Both the position numbers and the translations under genes were made by a program. DNA of 64,000 bases from Verrucomicrobiota bacterium. GTDB taxonomy: Bacteria; Verrucomicrobiota; Verrucomicrobiia; Limisphaerales; Pedosphaeraceae. Under the pieces are notes generated by a model. It did not search any database, had not been told where the DNA came from, and saw nothing but the letters and a program-made list of their open reading frames with translations. The stretch spans positions 1 to 64,000 of the forward strand of contig JAJPHR010000080.1 in the NCBI GenBank assembly GCA_021325145.1. Reading direction: 5' to 3'. Within the stretch, counting starts at the first letter, position 1, and each line of letters opens with the position of its first letter. Positions 51,730-60,633 of this stretch are shown piece by piece.

Positions 51730-52683
51730 TCAATTTCGATGCGCCTTGTGGCAGGCGGCGCACGTATCGTTGAGCCGCTGAAAAGACGCGTCAGCTTTCA
51801 AGTCCGCTGTGGGAACGAGCATTAGAGAGGCGTGCAGTTCGCTGGCTTCTTGTTCGGCGCGAGCCAACTTTCCCTGAAAATCCGCGCCGCGCTTTTCGGC
51901 GATGGGAGACCGCGCAAGTTCCTTGAACAATTCGTCCAACAGCAACGCCTCATGAGCCGGGTCAAGGTCGGGATTGGATGCGGGCGGGTGATAGCCGGCC
52001 TTCTTGATCAATTTTAGATGATCAAACCGTTCGTCGATCTGAACCATGATGTCGGCCAGCGGCGGAACCGGGGACGTTTCGGGGAAATCCTCGGGAACCG
52101 CTTTCAGAGCTTCCGCCGACGGCGGATGAAATGCTCCGACTGTTTTGTAGAGGCCGGGATAATTCGTAGCTGTCCCGGCAAGTCGCAACCAGGATACTGC
52201 CTCTTCCGGCGTCCACCCTTCCATGCCCATGCAGATCACCGCCGCACCGGCGGGTCCGCGGTGCAAACCATGATGGCAATGAACGAAAATGGGACCCGGC
52301 AGGGTTTCCGCGGCCTTAACCAGGCGGATGGCCTGGTTCGTCGGGACACCGTCATAGCCAAACGGCAGATGCACGTAACGTATTCCGTGGCGTCGGGCCG
52401 CCTCGACATCGGGCTTTGCGCCATCAACGGTAATAATGGTTTTGATGCCGCGCGCCTGGAGGTCGGCGAACGCAGCGTCGCCCTCCGGCGACGAACCGGA
52501 GAAGATTTTCCCGCTGAGTTGATAGAAATTTTCTATCCCCGTAGCTTTGAGCGGATGAATGGTGGCTGGCACTGCGTCGCGTTGGTCCGGCGCATTCGTT
52601 GACAAATTCTGGGCGTGCAGCCGTGGAATAGTGACAAGACTCAACAGAACCGGCAGGATCCATTTCGTGGTTAGGAACTTCAT
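51730..52683 (-). CDS. Exported dual-specificity phosphatase fused to a cytochrome c'-like domain
   Basis: 317 residues from the ATG at 52683; an open frame runs on upstream to 52869 without family features. Signal peptide 1-24 (ending RLHAQ). The phosphatase domain (about 48-190) has the CX5R loop C136-HHGLH-R142 (VHCHHGLHRGPAGA), with D92 or D111 as possible acids. After a Pro-rich linker, about 235-317 is helical and ends in the haem motif C308-AACH-K-A-H, the position and spacing of cytochrome c'. A periplasmic phosphatase linked to a haem domain is unusual. I infer a redox or gas-sensing control but have no proof. Confidence 0.83.
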   Translation of the reverse strand: MKFLTTKWILPVLLSLVTIPRLHAQNLSTNAPDQRDAVPATIHPLKATGIENFYQLSGKIFSGSSPEGDAAFADLQARGIKTIITVDGAKPDVEAARRHGIRYVHLPFGYDGVPTNQAIRLVKAAETLPGPIFVHCHHGLHRGPAGAAVICMGMEGWTPEEAVSWLRLAGTATNYPGLYKTVGAFHPPSAEALKAVPEDFPETSPVPPLADIMVQIDERFDHLKLIKKAGYHPPASNPDLDPAHEALLLDELFKELARSPIAEKRGADFQGKLARAEQEASELHASLMLVPTADLKADASFQRLNDTCAACHKAHRN

Positions 52684-52824
52684 ATATGGCCGCAGCGATT
52701 CTGCGCGAGCATGAAGCTTTTGACCATCCGAAAGCAAATTCGTTCCTTGGAAAATTCCAGGTTTTCCACCCCCGCATGCGGGCGAACTTGATACTGCCCC
52801 GATCCATGGCATGACGGACGCTTC

Positions 52825-52937
52825 TTTGGAGTGCGCCCGTCCCCGGGCGCAGCAACGTTTGAGATGCAACCGCTCGGGTTTTGTTCAGGATATTCGAATA
52901 AATGCGGCTTGCTGCGCCGAGGACGGTCGCGCTCCTT
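52825..52937. repeat. 113-bp inverted-repeat element
   Basis: The left arm 52825-52857 and the right arm 52905-52937 (about 33 nt each) are reverse complements with a few mismatches and one bulge, around TTGCTGCGCC/GGCGCAGCAA and GGACGG/CCGTCC. It is REP/MITE-like. Confidence 0.6.
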
Positions 52938-53002
52938 ACAGGGGCAAGGTTCAAGCGGCACTTCCTGCCAACGCACATATATGGGTGCATCTCAATGTCT
53001 CT

Positions 53003-53143
53003 GGTAGGGATGGCGCGCTGCGCCGTCCCCGTCGCCGAGCGCAGCGTCAGGCGACGGAACGAATGTTCCAAATCGCCTATCTTGGCTCACATGTTCCGCC
53101 CGCTGGAACGCGGGCGGGGACATCGCAGCGCGATGTCCCTACC
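53003..53143. repeat. 141-bp element with 20-bp terminal inverted repeats
   Basis: GGTAGGGATGGCGCGCTGCG (53003-53022) and the complement of 53124-53143 (GGTAGGGACATCGCGCTGCG) agree except for three central bases. Each end is itself a small palindrome (GGCGCGCTGCGCC; CATCGCAGCGCGATG). This layout is that of a REP doublet. Confidence 0.68.
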
Positions 53144-53244
53144 TTTCCGGTCGAGCTGCGCCCAGGTATATGCAGGAGATGACAAATCGGTTCGATGGTG
53201 TTTATTATATCCATGTGTGAACGCAGATACTTGCGGGGCCGTGC

Positions 53245-56010
53245 ATGAAGCTGACTTTTCAGTTGCGTTTCCATACCGAGCCCGGCCAGTCGCTCTTTCT
53301 CACGGGGAACCATCCGATGTTGGGGAATGGAGATTTCGTCAAGGCCATTCCCTTGCACTATTTGAATGAAGATTTTTGGTCGGTCACTCTCGATTTCCCC
53401 CCCGACGCTGTCCCCGATGCCAAAATCACTTACAATTACATTCTCCAAAATCCGGATGGCTCGCTGATCTACGATTGGGGCTCGGACAAAACGGTGAACC
53501 CCGCCGCCTTCCAGCAAGAGGAATTGTTGTTCCTCGATGCCTGGAACCACGCCGGCTTTTTTGAAAATGCTTTTTACACTGAACCGTTCAAGGAGGTGCT
53601 GCTCAAGCGCGGAACGACTGAACCTCGGCCATCTCTGCCCGAAGCGACCCACACCTTCAAGGTCAAAGCGCCGCTTCTTCAAAAAGGGCAGACCCTCTGC
53701 CTGCTCGGAAACATCCCCGCGCTCCATTCGTGGAATACGACTGCGCCAATCCTTCTCCGCCGCGATGTCAGCAATGAGTTCTTCACCACCGGGCTTGACC
53801 TAAGTCAGGCAACTTTTCCCCTTCAATACAAATATGGCGTTTATGATGCCGACCGCCGCAAATTCATCACTTATGAAGACGTAACCGTCAGGAAACTGAA
53901 CGATACCACCGGTCCGCGCAAACACACCATCGTGAACGACGGCTTCGCGGTCCTTCCCTCGACGACCTGGAAAGGCGCGGGCGTGGCAATTCCTGTTTTT
54001 TCGTTGCGAAGCGAAAGCAGTTTTGGCATCGGCGAGTTTGCCGACTTGAAATTGCTGGTGGATTGGAGCCGGGCGGCCGGTTTGAAACTCATCCAGATTC
54101 TACCGATCAACGACACGACCTCGACCTTTACGCGGACAGATTCCTATCCCTATGCCGCGATTTCCGCGTTTGCACTAAACCCGGTTTACCTGAATTTGGC
54201 CCGCATGGCCACCGACAAGAACAAGGCATTGTTGAAGGATTTGGAGGACGAGCGCAAACGGTTGAACGCGCTGGAAGCGATCGATTATGAGGCCGTCCTC
54301 AAATTGAAATTTCAATTCCTCAAACGAATCTATCCCTCGCAAAAATCCGCCACCTTGAAAAGCAAGGGTTACCGGGAGTTTTACGAGCAGAATAAACATT
54401 GGCTGCTTCCGTATGCGGTGTTCTGCCATTTGCGCGACCAGTACGGAACCTCCGACTTCCAGCGTTGGCCTGCACATCGTCGATACCATGCCGAAGCAGC
54501 GGCTGCGCTGAACGCACCGCGTTCCGAAGCCGCCGATGCCATTGGCTTCTATTGTTTCATCCAGTACCACCTGCACCTTCAACTGCGTGAAGCAACGGAC
54601 TATGCGCACCGCCAGGGCATCATCCTCAAAGGGGACATTCCCATCGGCATCTCCCGCACCGGAGTCGATGCGTGGCAACAGCCGGAATTGTATCATATGG
54701 AACTGCAGGCGGGCGCGCCGCCGGACGATTTCGGAATCAAAGGCCAAAACTGGAGTTTTCCCACTTACCATTGGGAACGAATGAAGGAAGACGACAGCTT
54801 TGCCTGGTGGAAGCAGCGCTTCGAGCAGATGAGCCATTACTTCGATGCCTTCCGAATCGATCATATTCTGGGGTTTTTCCGGATTTGGAGCATTCCGCTG
54901 GATGCGGTCGAAGGCATTTTGGGACATTTTATGCCGGCAATTCCAGTCCAGCTCGAGGAATTTCAGAACTGCGGCATCTGGTTCGATTATGATCGTTACG
55001 TGAAGCCGTATATTACGGATGAAATATTGCGCGAGGTGTTTGGCCAGAATAGCGAACGCGTGAAGAAAGAGTTTCTGGTGAGCGCTCAACCTCCGCCTGC
55101 CCAGGGAGAGAGAGGAATAAATGGTTCAAGCCAATATGCGCTGAAACATGAGTTTGCCACCCAGCGTCAGGTGGAAGCGCACTTTGCCGGTCTGGAAGCA
55201 AATGAGTGCAATGAGAGAATCAAAATCGGCTTGTACGATTTGATCAGCAATGTCATTCTGATCGAGGTCCAAGGGTCGGAAGGACGGCAATTCCACTTCC
55301 GGTTCACGATGGACAAGACAGCTTCCTTCAGGCATCTCGATGCAAACACGCAAGCGCAGCTAAAGGTCCTTTACATAGACTTCTTCTTCCGCCGCCAGGA
55401 CAATTTTTGGGCAAAGGAAGCCATGGAGAAGCTTCCGGCGCTCAAGCGCTCGACCAATATGTTGGTTTGCGGTGAAGACCTGGGCTTGGTTCCAGCGTGC
55501 GTTCCCGAGGTGATGAAGCAACTTGGCTTGCTGACCCTCGAAGTCCAGCGCATGCCCAAGGATTCCGCCCTCGAATTCGGGCAGCTTGACCGTGCGCCTT
55601 ACCTGAGCGTTGTCACGCCGGGCACGCATGACATGAGCACGATCCGCGGTTGGTGGGAGGAGGATCGAAGCCGCACGCAGAAATTTTACAACACGGAACT
55701 CGCTCAACCCGGCGATGCCCCCCTCACCTGCGAAGCCTGGATCAACAAAGCCATTATTCTACAGCACCTGGATTCCCCGGCCATGTGGAGTATCTTCCCA
55801 CTGCAGGACCTGCTGGGCATGGATGAAAAACTAAGGCGCAAAAACCCTGCCGACGAACGCATCAACGTCCCGGCAAACCCGCGCAATTACTGGCAATACC
55901 GCATGCATTTGACGCTGGAATCGTTGCTCCAGGCGCGCGAGTTCAATGAGGAGTTGAATCGGTTTATCAGCCAGACAAATCGCACGGGGTTGGAAACCCG
56001 AAGGCATTGA
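53245..56010 (+). CDS. malQ: 4-alpha-glucanotransferase, DPE2-like, with tandem CBM20
   Basis: 921 residues. Two starch-binding CBM20 domains come first (about 1-125: LTFQLRFHTEPGQSLFLTGN; about 130-235: LCLLGNIPALHSWNTTAPIL). The GH77 catalytic domain follows, starting near GVAIPVFSLRSESSFGIGEFADL, with the nucleophile D539 in FRIDHILGFF, acid/base E744 in CGEDLGLVP, and the stabilising Asp in TPGTHDMSTIRGWW. An insertion of about 140 residues (about 610-720) separates the first two, as in plant DPE2. It moves glucosyl or maltosyl units between alpha-1,4-glucans and heteroglycans; bacterial MalQ usually lacks the CBMs. Confidence 0.92.
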   Translation: MKLTFQLRFHTEPGQSLFLTGNHPMLGNGDFVKAIPLHYLNEDFWSVTLDFPPDAVPDAKITYNYILQNPDGSLIYDWGSDKTVNPAAFQQEELLFLDAWNHAGFFENAFYTEPFKEVLLKRGTTEPRPSLPEATHTFKVKAPLLQKGQTLCLLGNIPALHSWNTTAPILLRRDVSNEFFTTGLDLSQATFPLQYKYGVYDADRRKFITYEDVTVRKLNDTTGPRKHTIVNDGFAVLPSTTWKGAGVAIPVFSLRSESSFGIGEFADLKLLVDWSRAAGLKLIQILPINDTTSTFTRTDSYPYAAISAFALNPVYLNLARMATDKNKALLKDLEDERKRLNALEAIDYEAVLKLKFQFLKRIYPSQKSATLKSKGYREFYEQNKHWLLPYAVFCHLRDQYGTSDFQRWPAHRRYHAEAAAALNAPRSEAADAIGFYCFIQYHLHLQLREATDYAHRQGIILKGDIPIGISRTGVDAWQQPELYHMELQAGAPPDDFGIKGQNWSFPTYHWERMKEDDSFAWWKQRFEQMSHYFDAFRIDHILGFFRIWSIPLDAVEGILGHFMPAIPVQLEEFQNCGIWFDYDRYVKPYITDEILREVFGQNSERVKKEFLVSAQPPPAQGERGINGSSQYALKHEFATQRQVEAHFAGLEANECNERIKIGLYDLISNVILIEVQGSEGRQFHFRFTMDKTASFRHLDANTQAQLKVLYIDFFFRRQDNFWAKEAMEKLPALKRSTNMLVCGEDLGLVPACVPEVMKQLGLLTLEVQRMPKDSALEFGQLDRAPYLSVVTPGTHDMSTIRGWWEEDRSRTQKFYNTELAQPGDAPLTCEAWINKAIILQHLDSPAMWSIFPLQDLLGMDEKLRRKNPADERINVPANPRNYWQYRMHLTLESLLQAREFNEELNRFISQTNRTGLETRRH

Positions 56011-56118
56011 AAATAACCAGTGCCACCTTCTTTGGACATTAGGCATTGGGCATTGGTCATCAACCCGCCGGTTTGGCCCTATACAGGTGCAGCGTGATTT
56101 GGTAAACTTATTTGACTT

Positions 56119-56679
56119 ATGGCACTGGACGACATTCTGCTGGAGACGGAAGAAAAAATGATCAAAACCGAAGAGGTGGTGCAGCACGAATTCAGCGGCG
56201 TGCGCACGGGCAAGGCTTCCCCATCGCTGGTGGAAAACATCCTGGTGGAGGCGTATGGTTCACAGATGCGCATCCGCGAACTGGGCGGCATCACGACGCC
56301 CGAGCCGCGCATGTTGCTGATTCAACCGTGGGACGCCGGCACGGTCCATCCCATCGAGAAGGCCATTCAGAAAAGCAATCTCGGACTCAATCCCACTGTG
56401 GACAAAAAGTTCATCCGCATCGTCCTGCCTGAATTGAGCCAGGAACGGCGCCAGGAGTTCATCAAAGTCGTAAAAAAAATGGCGGAGGACGGACGCGTCG
56501 CCATTCGCCACGTGCGACGCGATGCCATGGAAGCGCTCAAGAAGGACGCCAAAGCCGGCGGCGTGACCGAAGACCAGGTCGAAGTTGCCGAAAAGGAAGT
56601 CCAGAAACTAACCGACGAATATATCGCCAAGATCGACACTCACCTTTCTCACAAGGAGAAGGAAATCATGACGGTGTGA
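56119..56679 (+). CDS. frr: Ribosome recycling factor
   Basis: 186 residues, full length. The three-helix-bundle landmarks are KTEEVVQHEFSGVRTGKASP, YGSQMRIRELGGITTPEPR, LGLNPTVDKKFIRIVLPELS and RQEFIKVVKKMAEDGRVAIR, with RRDAMEALKK at the end. It splits post-termination ribosomes with EF-G. It is convergent with rplI (65 bp apart). Confidence 0.97.
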   Translation: MALDDILLETEEKMIKTEEVVQHEFSGVRTGKASPSLVENILVEAYGSQMRIRELGGITTPEPRMLLIQPWDAGTVHPIEKAIQKSNLGLNPTVDKKFIRIVLPELSQERRQEFIKVVKKMAEDGRVAIRHVRRDAMEALKKDAKAGGVTEDQVEVAEKEVQKLTDEYIAKIDTHLSHKEKEIMTV

Positions 56680-56744
56680 GCGGCCAGAACCCAGACGGCG
56701 GCTACGATCTCTTGGAAATTTGGTGGATGAACGAACCCGGATTG

Positions 56745-57398
56745 CTATTTCTCTGCCTTCGCCGCACGAGGCTTTTTGTCCGTCTTCTCTCCCTTTTCAG
56801 GCTTGTCGCTCTCTGACTTCTCCGGACTGCCAGTGCGCTCGGCGCGTTCAGGACGCTTGCCGCGCTTTTCGGTTCGCTCGCCTCGTTCCCCTCTGTCTTC
56901 TTTTTTGTGCTCCGCGGGAGTTTCCACCGGCGCTGCCAGCGGCGTGCTGCTTTCCACGCGGACCTTGAGTTTCGTCACGACGTCGTGATGCAGACGGAGT
57001 TCGACTTCGTGCTCGCCCAAGTTGCGAATGGGCTGGTCCAGATGAATCTTCTTTTTGTCGAGTGCGACCTCAAATTGAGTCTTGAGCTGGTCGGCAATCG
57101 CGCCGGCGGTCACGGAGCCGAACATCTTGCCATCCTCGCCGGTCTTCACGGTAATCACGGCGATCAGTTTGGCCAGACTGCGAGAGAGTTCGGTCATGTG
57201 GTTCAACTCGTCCGCCTCGCGCTGGGCACGGCGCTGCTTGAGCGCTTCAAGCCGGCGCTTGTTGGCGCCAGTGAGCGGAATGGCGAAACCCTGCGGAATC
57301 AAATAATTGCGGGCATAACCGGCCGCCACCTTGACCTGGTCGGACTCGCCGCCGAGGCCCACAATGTTCTGGATAAGAATAACTTCGGTTTTGGGCAT
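56745..57398 (-). CDS. rplI: 50S ribosomal protein L9 with long charged tail
   Basis: 217 residues; typical L9 is about 150. The N-domain (VILIQNIVGLGGESDQVKV, AAGYARNYLIPQGFA) and the C-domain (about 80-150: KMFGSVTAGAIADQL, HEVELRLHHDV) are intact. Residues about 152-217 form a Lys/Glu/Arg-rich, likely disordered tail (HKKEDRGERGERTEKRGKRP). L9 binds 23S rRNA near L1. Last gene of the prs-rplY-pth-rpsF-ssb-rplI cluster, 61 bp after ssb. Confidence 0.96.
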   Translation of the reverse strand: MPKTEVILIQNIVGLGGESDQVKVAAGYARNYLIPQGFAIPLTGANKRRLEALKQRRAQREADELNHMTELSRSLAKLIAVITVKTGEDGKMFGSVTAGAIADQLKTQFEVALDKKKIHLDQPIRNLGEHEVELRLHHDVVTKLKVRVESSTPLAAPVETPAEHKKEDRGERGERTEKRGKRPERAERTGSPEKSESDKPEKGEKTDKKPRAAKAEK

Positions 57399-57459
57399 AA
57401 ATTGAATTTGTTAAGAATTGGACATCAAACTGGCAACCAACCTCAGGCTTCTGCCCGGG

Positions 57460-57918
57460 TCAAAAAGGCACATCATCTTCTTCGGGCGGAGGCGGAACGT
57501 CACTGTCCGGCGGCTCGGACTTGGGCGCGGAAGGCGCCGAAGGTGAAGGTCGTGGCGCGCCGCCGCCAGAACCGCCGTCACCGCGCCCGGAATCCATGAA
57601 TTGAAAGCTCTCCATCACCACCCCGAGCCGGCTGCGCTTTTGGCCGGATTGTTTGTCGTCCCACTGGTCGAGTTTCAAACGGCCCTCCACCAGAATCGGA
57701 CGGCCCTTTTTGAGATACTGGCCGATGACTTCCGCCGTGCGGCCGAACGCATCCACATCAACAAACGTCACTTCCTCCTTCGTCTCACCCGCCTCATTTT
57801 TCCAGGTACGGTTGATCGCGAGGCCAATCTTGGCGATGGCGGTTCCCTTCGAGGTGTACCGCAACTCGGGATCTCGCGTGAGATTCCCGGCCAGGATGAC
57901 TTTGTTGAAATTGGCCAT
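57460..57918 (-). CDS. ssb: Single-stranded DNA-binding protein
   Basis: 152 residues. The OB fold (about 1-105) begins MANFNKVILAGNLTRDPELR and includes the tetramer-type strand EVTFVDVDAFGRTAEVIGQY. The Gly/Pro/Ser-rich linker ends in DVPPPPEEDDVPF, the acidic C-terminal tip that recruits repair and replication proteins. It lies 8 bp after rpsF, the common bacterial S6-SSB arrangement, where the two are cotranscribed. Confidence 0.97.
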   Translation of the reverse strand: MANFNKVILAGNLTRDPELRYTSKGTAIAKIGLAINRTWKNEAGETKEEVTFVDVDAFGRTAEVIGQYLKKGRPILVEGRLKLDQWDDKQSGQKRSRLGVVMESFQFMDSGRGDGGSGGGAPRPSPSAPSAPKSEPPDSDVPPPPEEDDVPF

Positions 57919-57926
57919 AAGCTCGC

Positions 57927-58235
57927 TTACTTGGCGGCGGCTTTCGGGGCCGGCGCCTCGGAGAACATCACGCGAAACACGTCCGCGTTCAAGGCGAACC
58001 GGCTCTGTAACTGCGCCACCGCCGCGGGCTGGCTCTCGAAAATGACGTTCACATAAAATCCGGACGAATGCCGCTTATCCGCCACGCGCGCAAACGCGCG
58101 CTTGTCCATCTTTTGCACCGTCTCGACCTTGCCGCCAACGGACGAGATCTCGCTGGAGACCTTGTCAATCGTCTCCTTGACGTTCTCTTCCTTGCCCGCC
58201 GTGTTCAATATGAACAAACCTTCGTATCTTTTCAC
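57927..58235 (-). CDS. rpsF: 30S ribosomal protein S6
   Basis: 102 residues with the S6 ferredoxin-like fold: MKRYEGLFILNTAGKEENVK, FYVNVIFESQPAAVAQLQ, and the ADVFRVMFSEAP end. It binds 16S rRNA with S18. No S18 gene follows; ssb is next, then rplI. It starts 14 bp after pth. Confidence 0.96.
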   Translation of the reverse strand: MKRYEGLFILNTAGKEENVKETIDKVSSEISSVGGKVETVQKMDKRAFARVADKRHSSGFYVNVIFESQPAAVAQLQSRFALNADVFRVMFSEAPAPKAAAK

Positions 58236-58249
58236 TCAGTTTTCCTTTG

Positions 58250-58843
58250 TTACGCGGAGTCTTTGACCACTCCGTTGAATTGACTCATGGCTTTGCCGAT
58301 CCCGGCTTCCAGCCAGCATTCGATCTGCGCCGCCGCTCTGCCCAACACCCGGTCCACCAGTGGCGTTTCCGCCGCGCTGAATGGCGTCAGCACGTAATCC
58401 GTTATTTCGCGCCGCCCGTCGGCGGTCCGGCCAATGCCGATCCGCAGCCGGGCAAAATCCCGCGTGCCCAAATGTTGCTCGATCGAGTCGAGCCCGTGAT
58501 GGCCGCCGCTGCTGCCCCGCTCGCGCAGGCGAATTTCGCCCAGCGGCAAATCCGCATCGTCCACTGCCACCAGCATCCGGCCAGCCGGCACCCGGTAAAA
58601 ACCGGCCACCGCGCTGACGGCCTCGCCACTGGCGTTCATGAACGTCTGTGGCCGGCACAAAAGTATCACTGAGCCGCTTCGTTCCAACCGCGCCATTGCG
58701 GACTGAAACTTCTTTTCGACCGCCCAGGCCGCCCGCCACTGTTCGGCCAGCCGTTCGACCAGCTGAAAACCGACATTGTGCCGGGTCCGGGCGTACTTGG
58801 CTCCGGGATTGCCCAAACCCACGATGAGACGCAAATTCTCCAT
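58250..58843 (-). CDS. pth: Peptidyl-tRNA hydrolase
   Basis: 197 residues. IVGLGNPGAKYARTRHNVGF (8-27, with catalytic H23), TFMNASGEAVSAV, VDDADLPLGEIRLRERGSSG (with the general-acid Asp) and GGHHGLDSIEQHLGT are all present. It recycles tRNA from drop-off peptidyl-tRNA. It follows rplY by 45 bp, the standard rplY-pth pairing. Confidence 0.97.
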   Translation of the reverse strand: MENLRLIVGLGNPGAKYARTRHNVGFQLVERLAEQWRAAWAVEKKFQSAMARLERSGSVILLCRPQTFMNASGEAVSAVAGFYRVPAGRMLVAVDDADLPLGEIRLRERGSSGGHHGLDSIEQHLGTRDFARLRIGIGRTADGRREITDYVLTPFSAAETPLVDRVLGRAAAQIECWLEAGIGKAMSQFNGVVKDSA

Positions 58844-58888
58844 GGTCGGGGCTGATGATCCGGCCCGGTTGCGAATCCCGGACCGTCA

Positions 58889-59656
58889 TTACTTTTTCTT
58901 CTCGGCCTTCTTCTCCGCGCCCTTTTCGGCGGCGGCAGGCTTTTCGCCTGCCTTTGCAGCCGGAGTCTTCTCCGCACCTTTGGCGCCGGCAGCGGGAGCT
59001 TCCGCGCCCTCTTCCTTCTTTTCCTTGATCATCTCCACCTCGGCGGTGGCGCCTTCGGCGGCGGCAGCTTCAGCCGCTTCCTGGGCTTCGCTAATCGGCG
59101 CGGCAACCGCGATGACCGAAATATGCTTGTCGCCCAAAATCTCTACCCCGGCGGGCGGCTTGATGTCGCCGATGTGAATCGCCTGGCCAATTTCCAGGTG
59201 GGTGACGTCCAACGTGAGGACTTCGGGAAGATCCTTGGGCAACGCACGGACCTGCACCTTGAAGAGCACGTGTTCGAGGACTCCCCCGCCATTTTTCACG
59301 CCGGTGGCCTCGCCGGTCGTTTCCACGGGAACCATGATCTTGACCTTTTCGTTTTCCGCAACCTCATGGAAATCAACATGTAACATCTCGCCGCTCAGGG
59401 CGTGATGCTGGACTTGCTGCACCAGGGCCAAGCGCTTGGGGCGTTTGTCATCCTGAACGGCCAAATCCACCAGCACGTTTTCAGAAACCGAGTGATGCAC
59501 CAGGTTTTCCATGTCCTTGGCGTCAATCTCGAGATTCTGGGGCTCCTGCTGGCGGCCATAAATGACCGCCGGGATGCGCCCGTTATTACGTAATTTCTTG
59601 ACCCCGCTGCGTCGTGCCTGCACGCGCGGAAAAGCATTCAATGATACAGATTTCAT
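58889..59656 (-). CDS. rplY: 50S ribosomal protein L25/TL5 (Ctc) with Ala/Lys/Glu tail
   Basis: 255 residues. The N-domain that binds 5S rRNA (about 1-92; RRSGVKKLRNNGRIPAVIYG) and the TL5-type beta domain (about 98-185; VKIMVPVETTGEATGVKNGG, IHIGDIKPPAGVEIL) are complete. Residues about 195-255 are a long Ala/Glu/Lys tail. It is 32 bp after prs. Confidence 0.95.
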   Translation of the reverse strand: MKSVSLNAFPRVQARRSGVKKLRNNGRIPAVIYGRQQEPQNLEIDAKDMENLVHHSVSENVLVDLAVQDDKRPKRLALVQQVQHHALSGEMLHVDFHEVAENEKVKIMVPVETTGEATGVKNGGGVLEHVLFKVQVRALPKDLPEVLTLDVTHLEIGQAIHIGDIKPPAGVEILGDKHISVIAVAAPISEAQEAAEAAAAEGATAEVEMIKEKKEEGAEAPAAGAKGAEKTPAAKAGEKPAAAEKGAEKKAEKKK

Positions 59657-59688
59657 GTTCTAAATCGTTTGCAATGGCCAGCTCACGT

Positions 59689-60633
59689 TCAACTCGTGCG
59701 CCCGCCTTTAAATTCAAAAAGCGATGTTACCGACGAATTACTATGAATTCGTTTGATGGCTTCGCCCAACAAACCCGCGACCGACAGCGTGACAATTTTT
59801 AACCCGTCAATCGCAGGGCGAAGGACAGTATCAGTTGTTATTAATTCGTCAATACTCGATTTTCGCAATCTTTCGATCCCAATATCGTTCAAAATCGCAT
59901 GGGAAACACAGGCCAAAATCTTCTTCGCCCCCTTCTTTTTGAGCAAAGTGGCCGCCGAAGTCAGCGTTCCCGCGGTTTCCGTCAAGTCATCCACCATCAG
60001 CACGTTTTTGCCCCGGATATCGCCGATCACCGTCATCGACTCCACTTCCAAGGCGTTCTTCCGGCGCTTGGCCACGATGGCCAGGCCCGCTTCGAGCACC
60101 TGCGAATAGGCATGGGCCATTTTCAACCCGCCCACATCCGGGCTGACCACCACCATGTCCTGCATCTTCTTCTTTTTTATATACTCATACATCACCGGGG
60201 CCGCATAAAGATGGTCCACCGGAATGTCGAAAAAACCCTGTATCTGCTGGGCGTGCAAGTCCATGGTCAAAATCCGGTGCGCGCCCGCCGCCACCAGCAG
60301 GTTCGCCACCAACTTGGCCGTAATCGGCACCCGCGGCTGGTCTTTGCGGTCTTGCCGGGCGTAACCATAAAACGGCATCACCGCCGTGATCCGCGACGCG
60401 CTCGCCCGCCGCACTGCATCCATCATGATGAACATCTCCATCAAATGATGGTTGGTCGGCGGCGAAGTGGATTGCACCACGAAAACGTCCTCCCCGCGCA
60501 CATTTTCCTCGATCTTGACGAACGTCTCGCCATCGGGAAACGAGCTCACCACGCATTTGCCCAGCTCCATGCCATTGTATTCACAAATGGCCCGCGCCAG
60601 AGGTTCATTAGAGGTGCCGCTGAAAATCTTCAC
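59689..60633 (-). CDS. prs: Ribose-phosphate pyrophosphokinase
   Basis: 314 residues. FSGTSNEPLARAICEYNGM, the SFPDGETFVKIEENVRG strand, YARQDRKDQPRVPITAKLVA (ATP loop), DLHAQQIQGFFDIPVDHLY, VVSPDVGGLKMA and the PRPP-binding VLMVDDLTETAGTL are all conserved. It makes PRPP from ribose-5-phosphate and ATP, for purine, pyrimidine, His and Trp synthesis. It heads the ribosomal/ssb cluster. Confidence 0.97.
   Translation of the reverse strand: MKIFSGTSNEPLARAICEYNGMELGKCVVSSFPDGETFVKIEENVRGEDVFVVQSTSPPTNHHLMEMFIMMDAVRRASASRITAVMPFYGYARQDRKDQPRVPITAKLVANLLVAAGAHRILTMDLHAQQIQGFFDIPVDHLYAAPVMYEYIKKKKMQDMVVVSPDVGGLKMAHAYSQVLEAGLAIVAKRRKNALEVESMTVIGDIRGKNVLMVDDLTETAGTLTSAATLLKKKGAKKILACVSHAILNDIGIERLRKSSIDELITTDTVLRPAIDGLKIVTLSVAGLLGEAIKRIHSNSSVTSLFEFKGGRTS

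Larger units (their letters stand above)
52684..53244. other. Intergenic region with two palindromic elements
   Basis: 561 bp between the phosphatase-cytochrome gene (minus) and malQ (plus). It holds the palindromes at 52825-52937 and 53003-53143 and no gene I can support. Open frames of up to 123 codons here are low-complexity Arg/Ala readings of those repeats. Confidence 0.55.

Noticed and set aside
52811..53369. Open frames of 123 and 155 codons before malQ
   Set aside because: They are readings through palindromic repeats and overlap the malQ start; no protein features.
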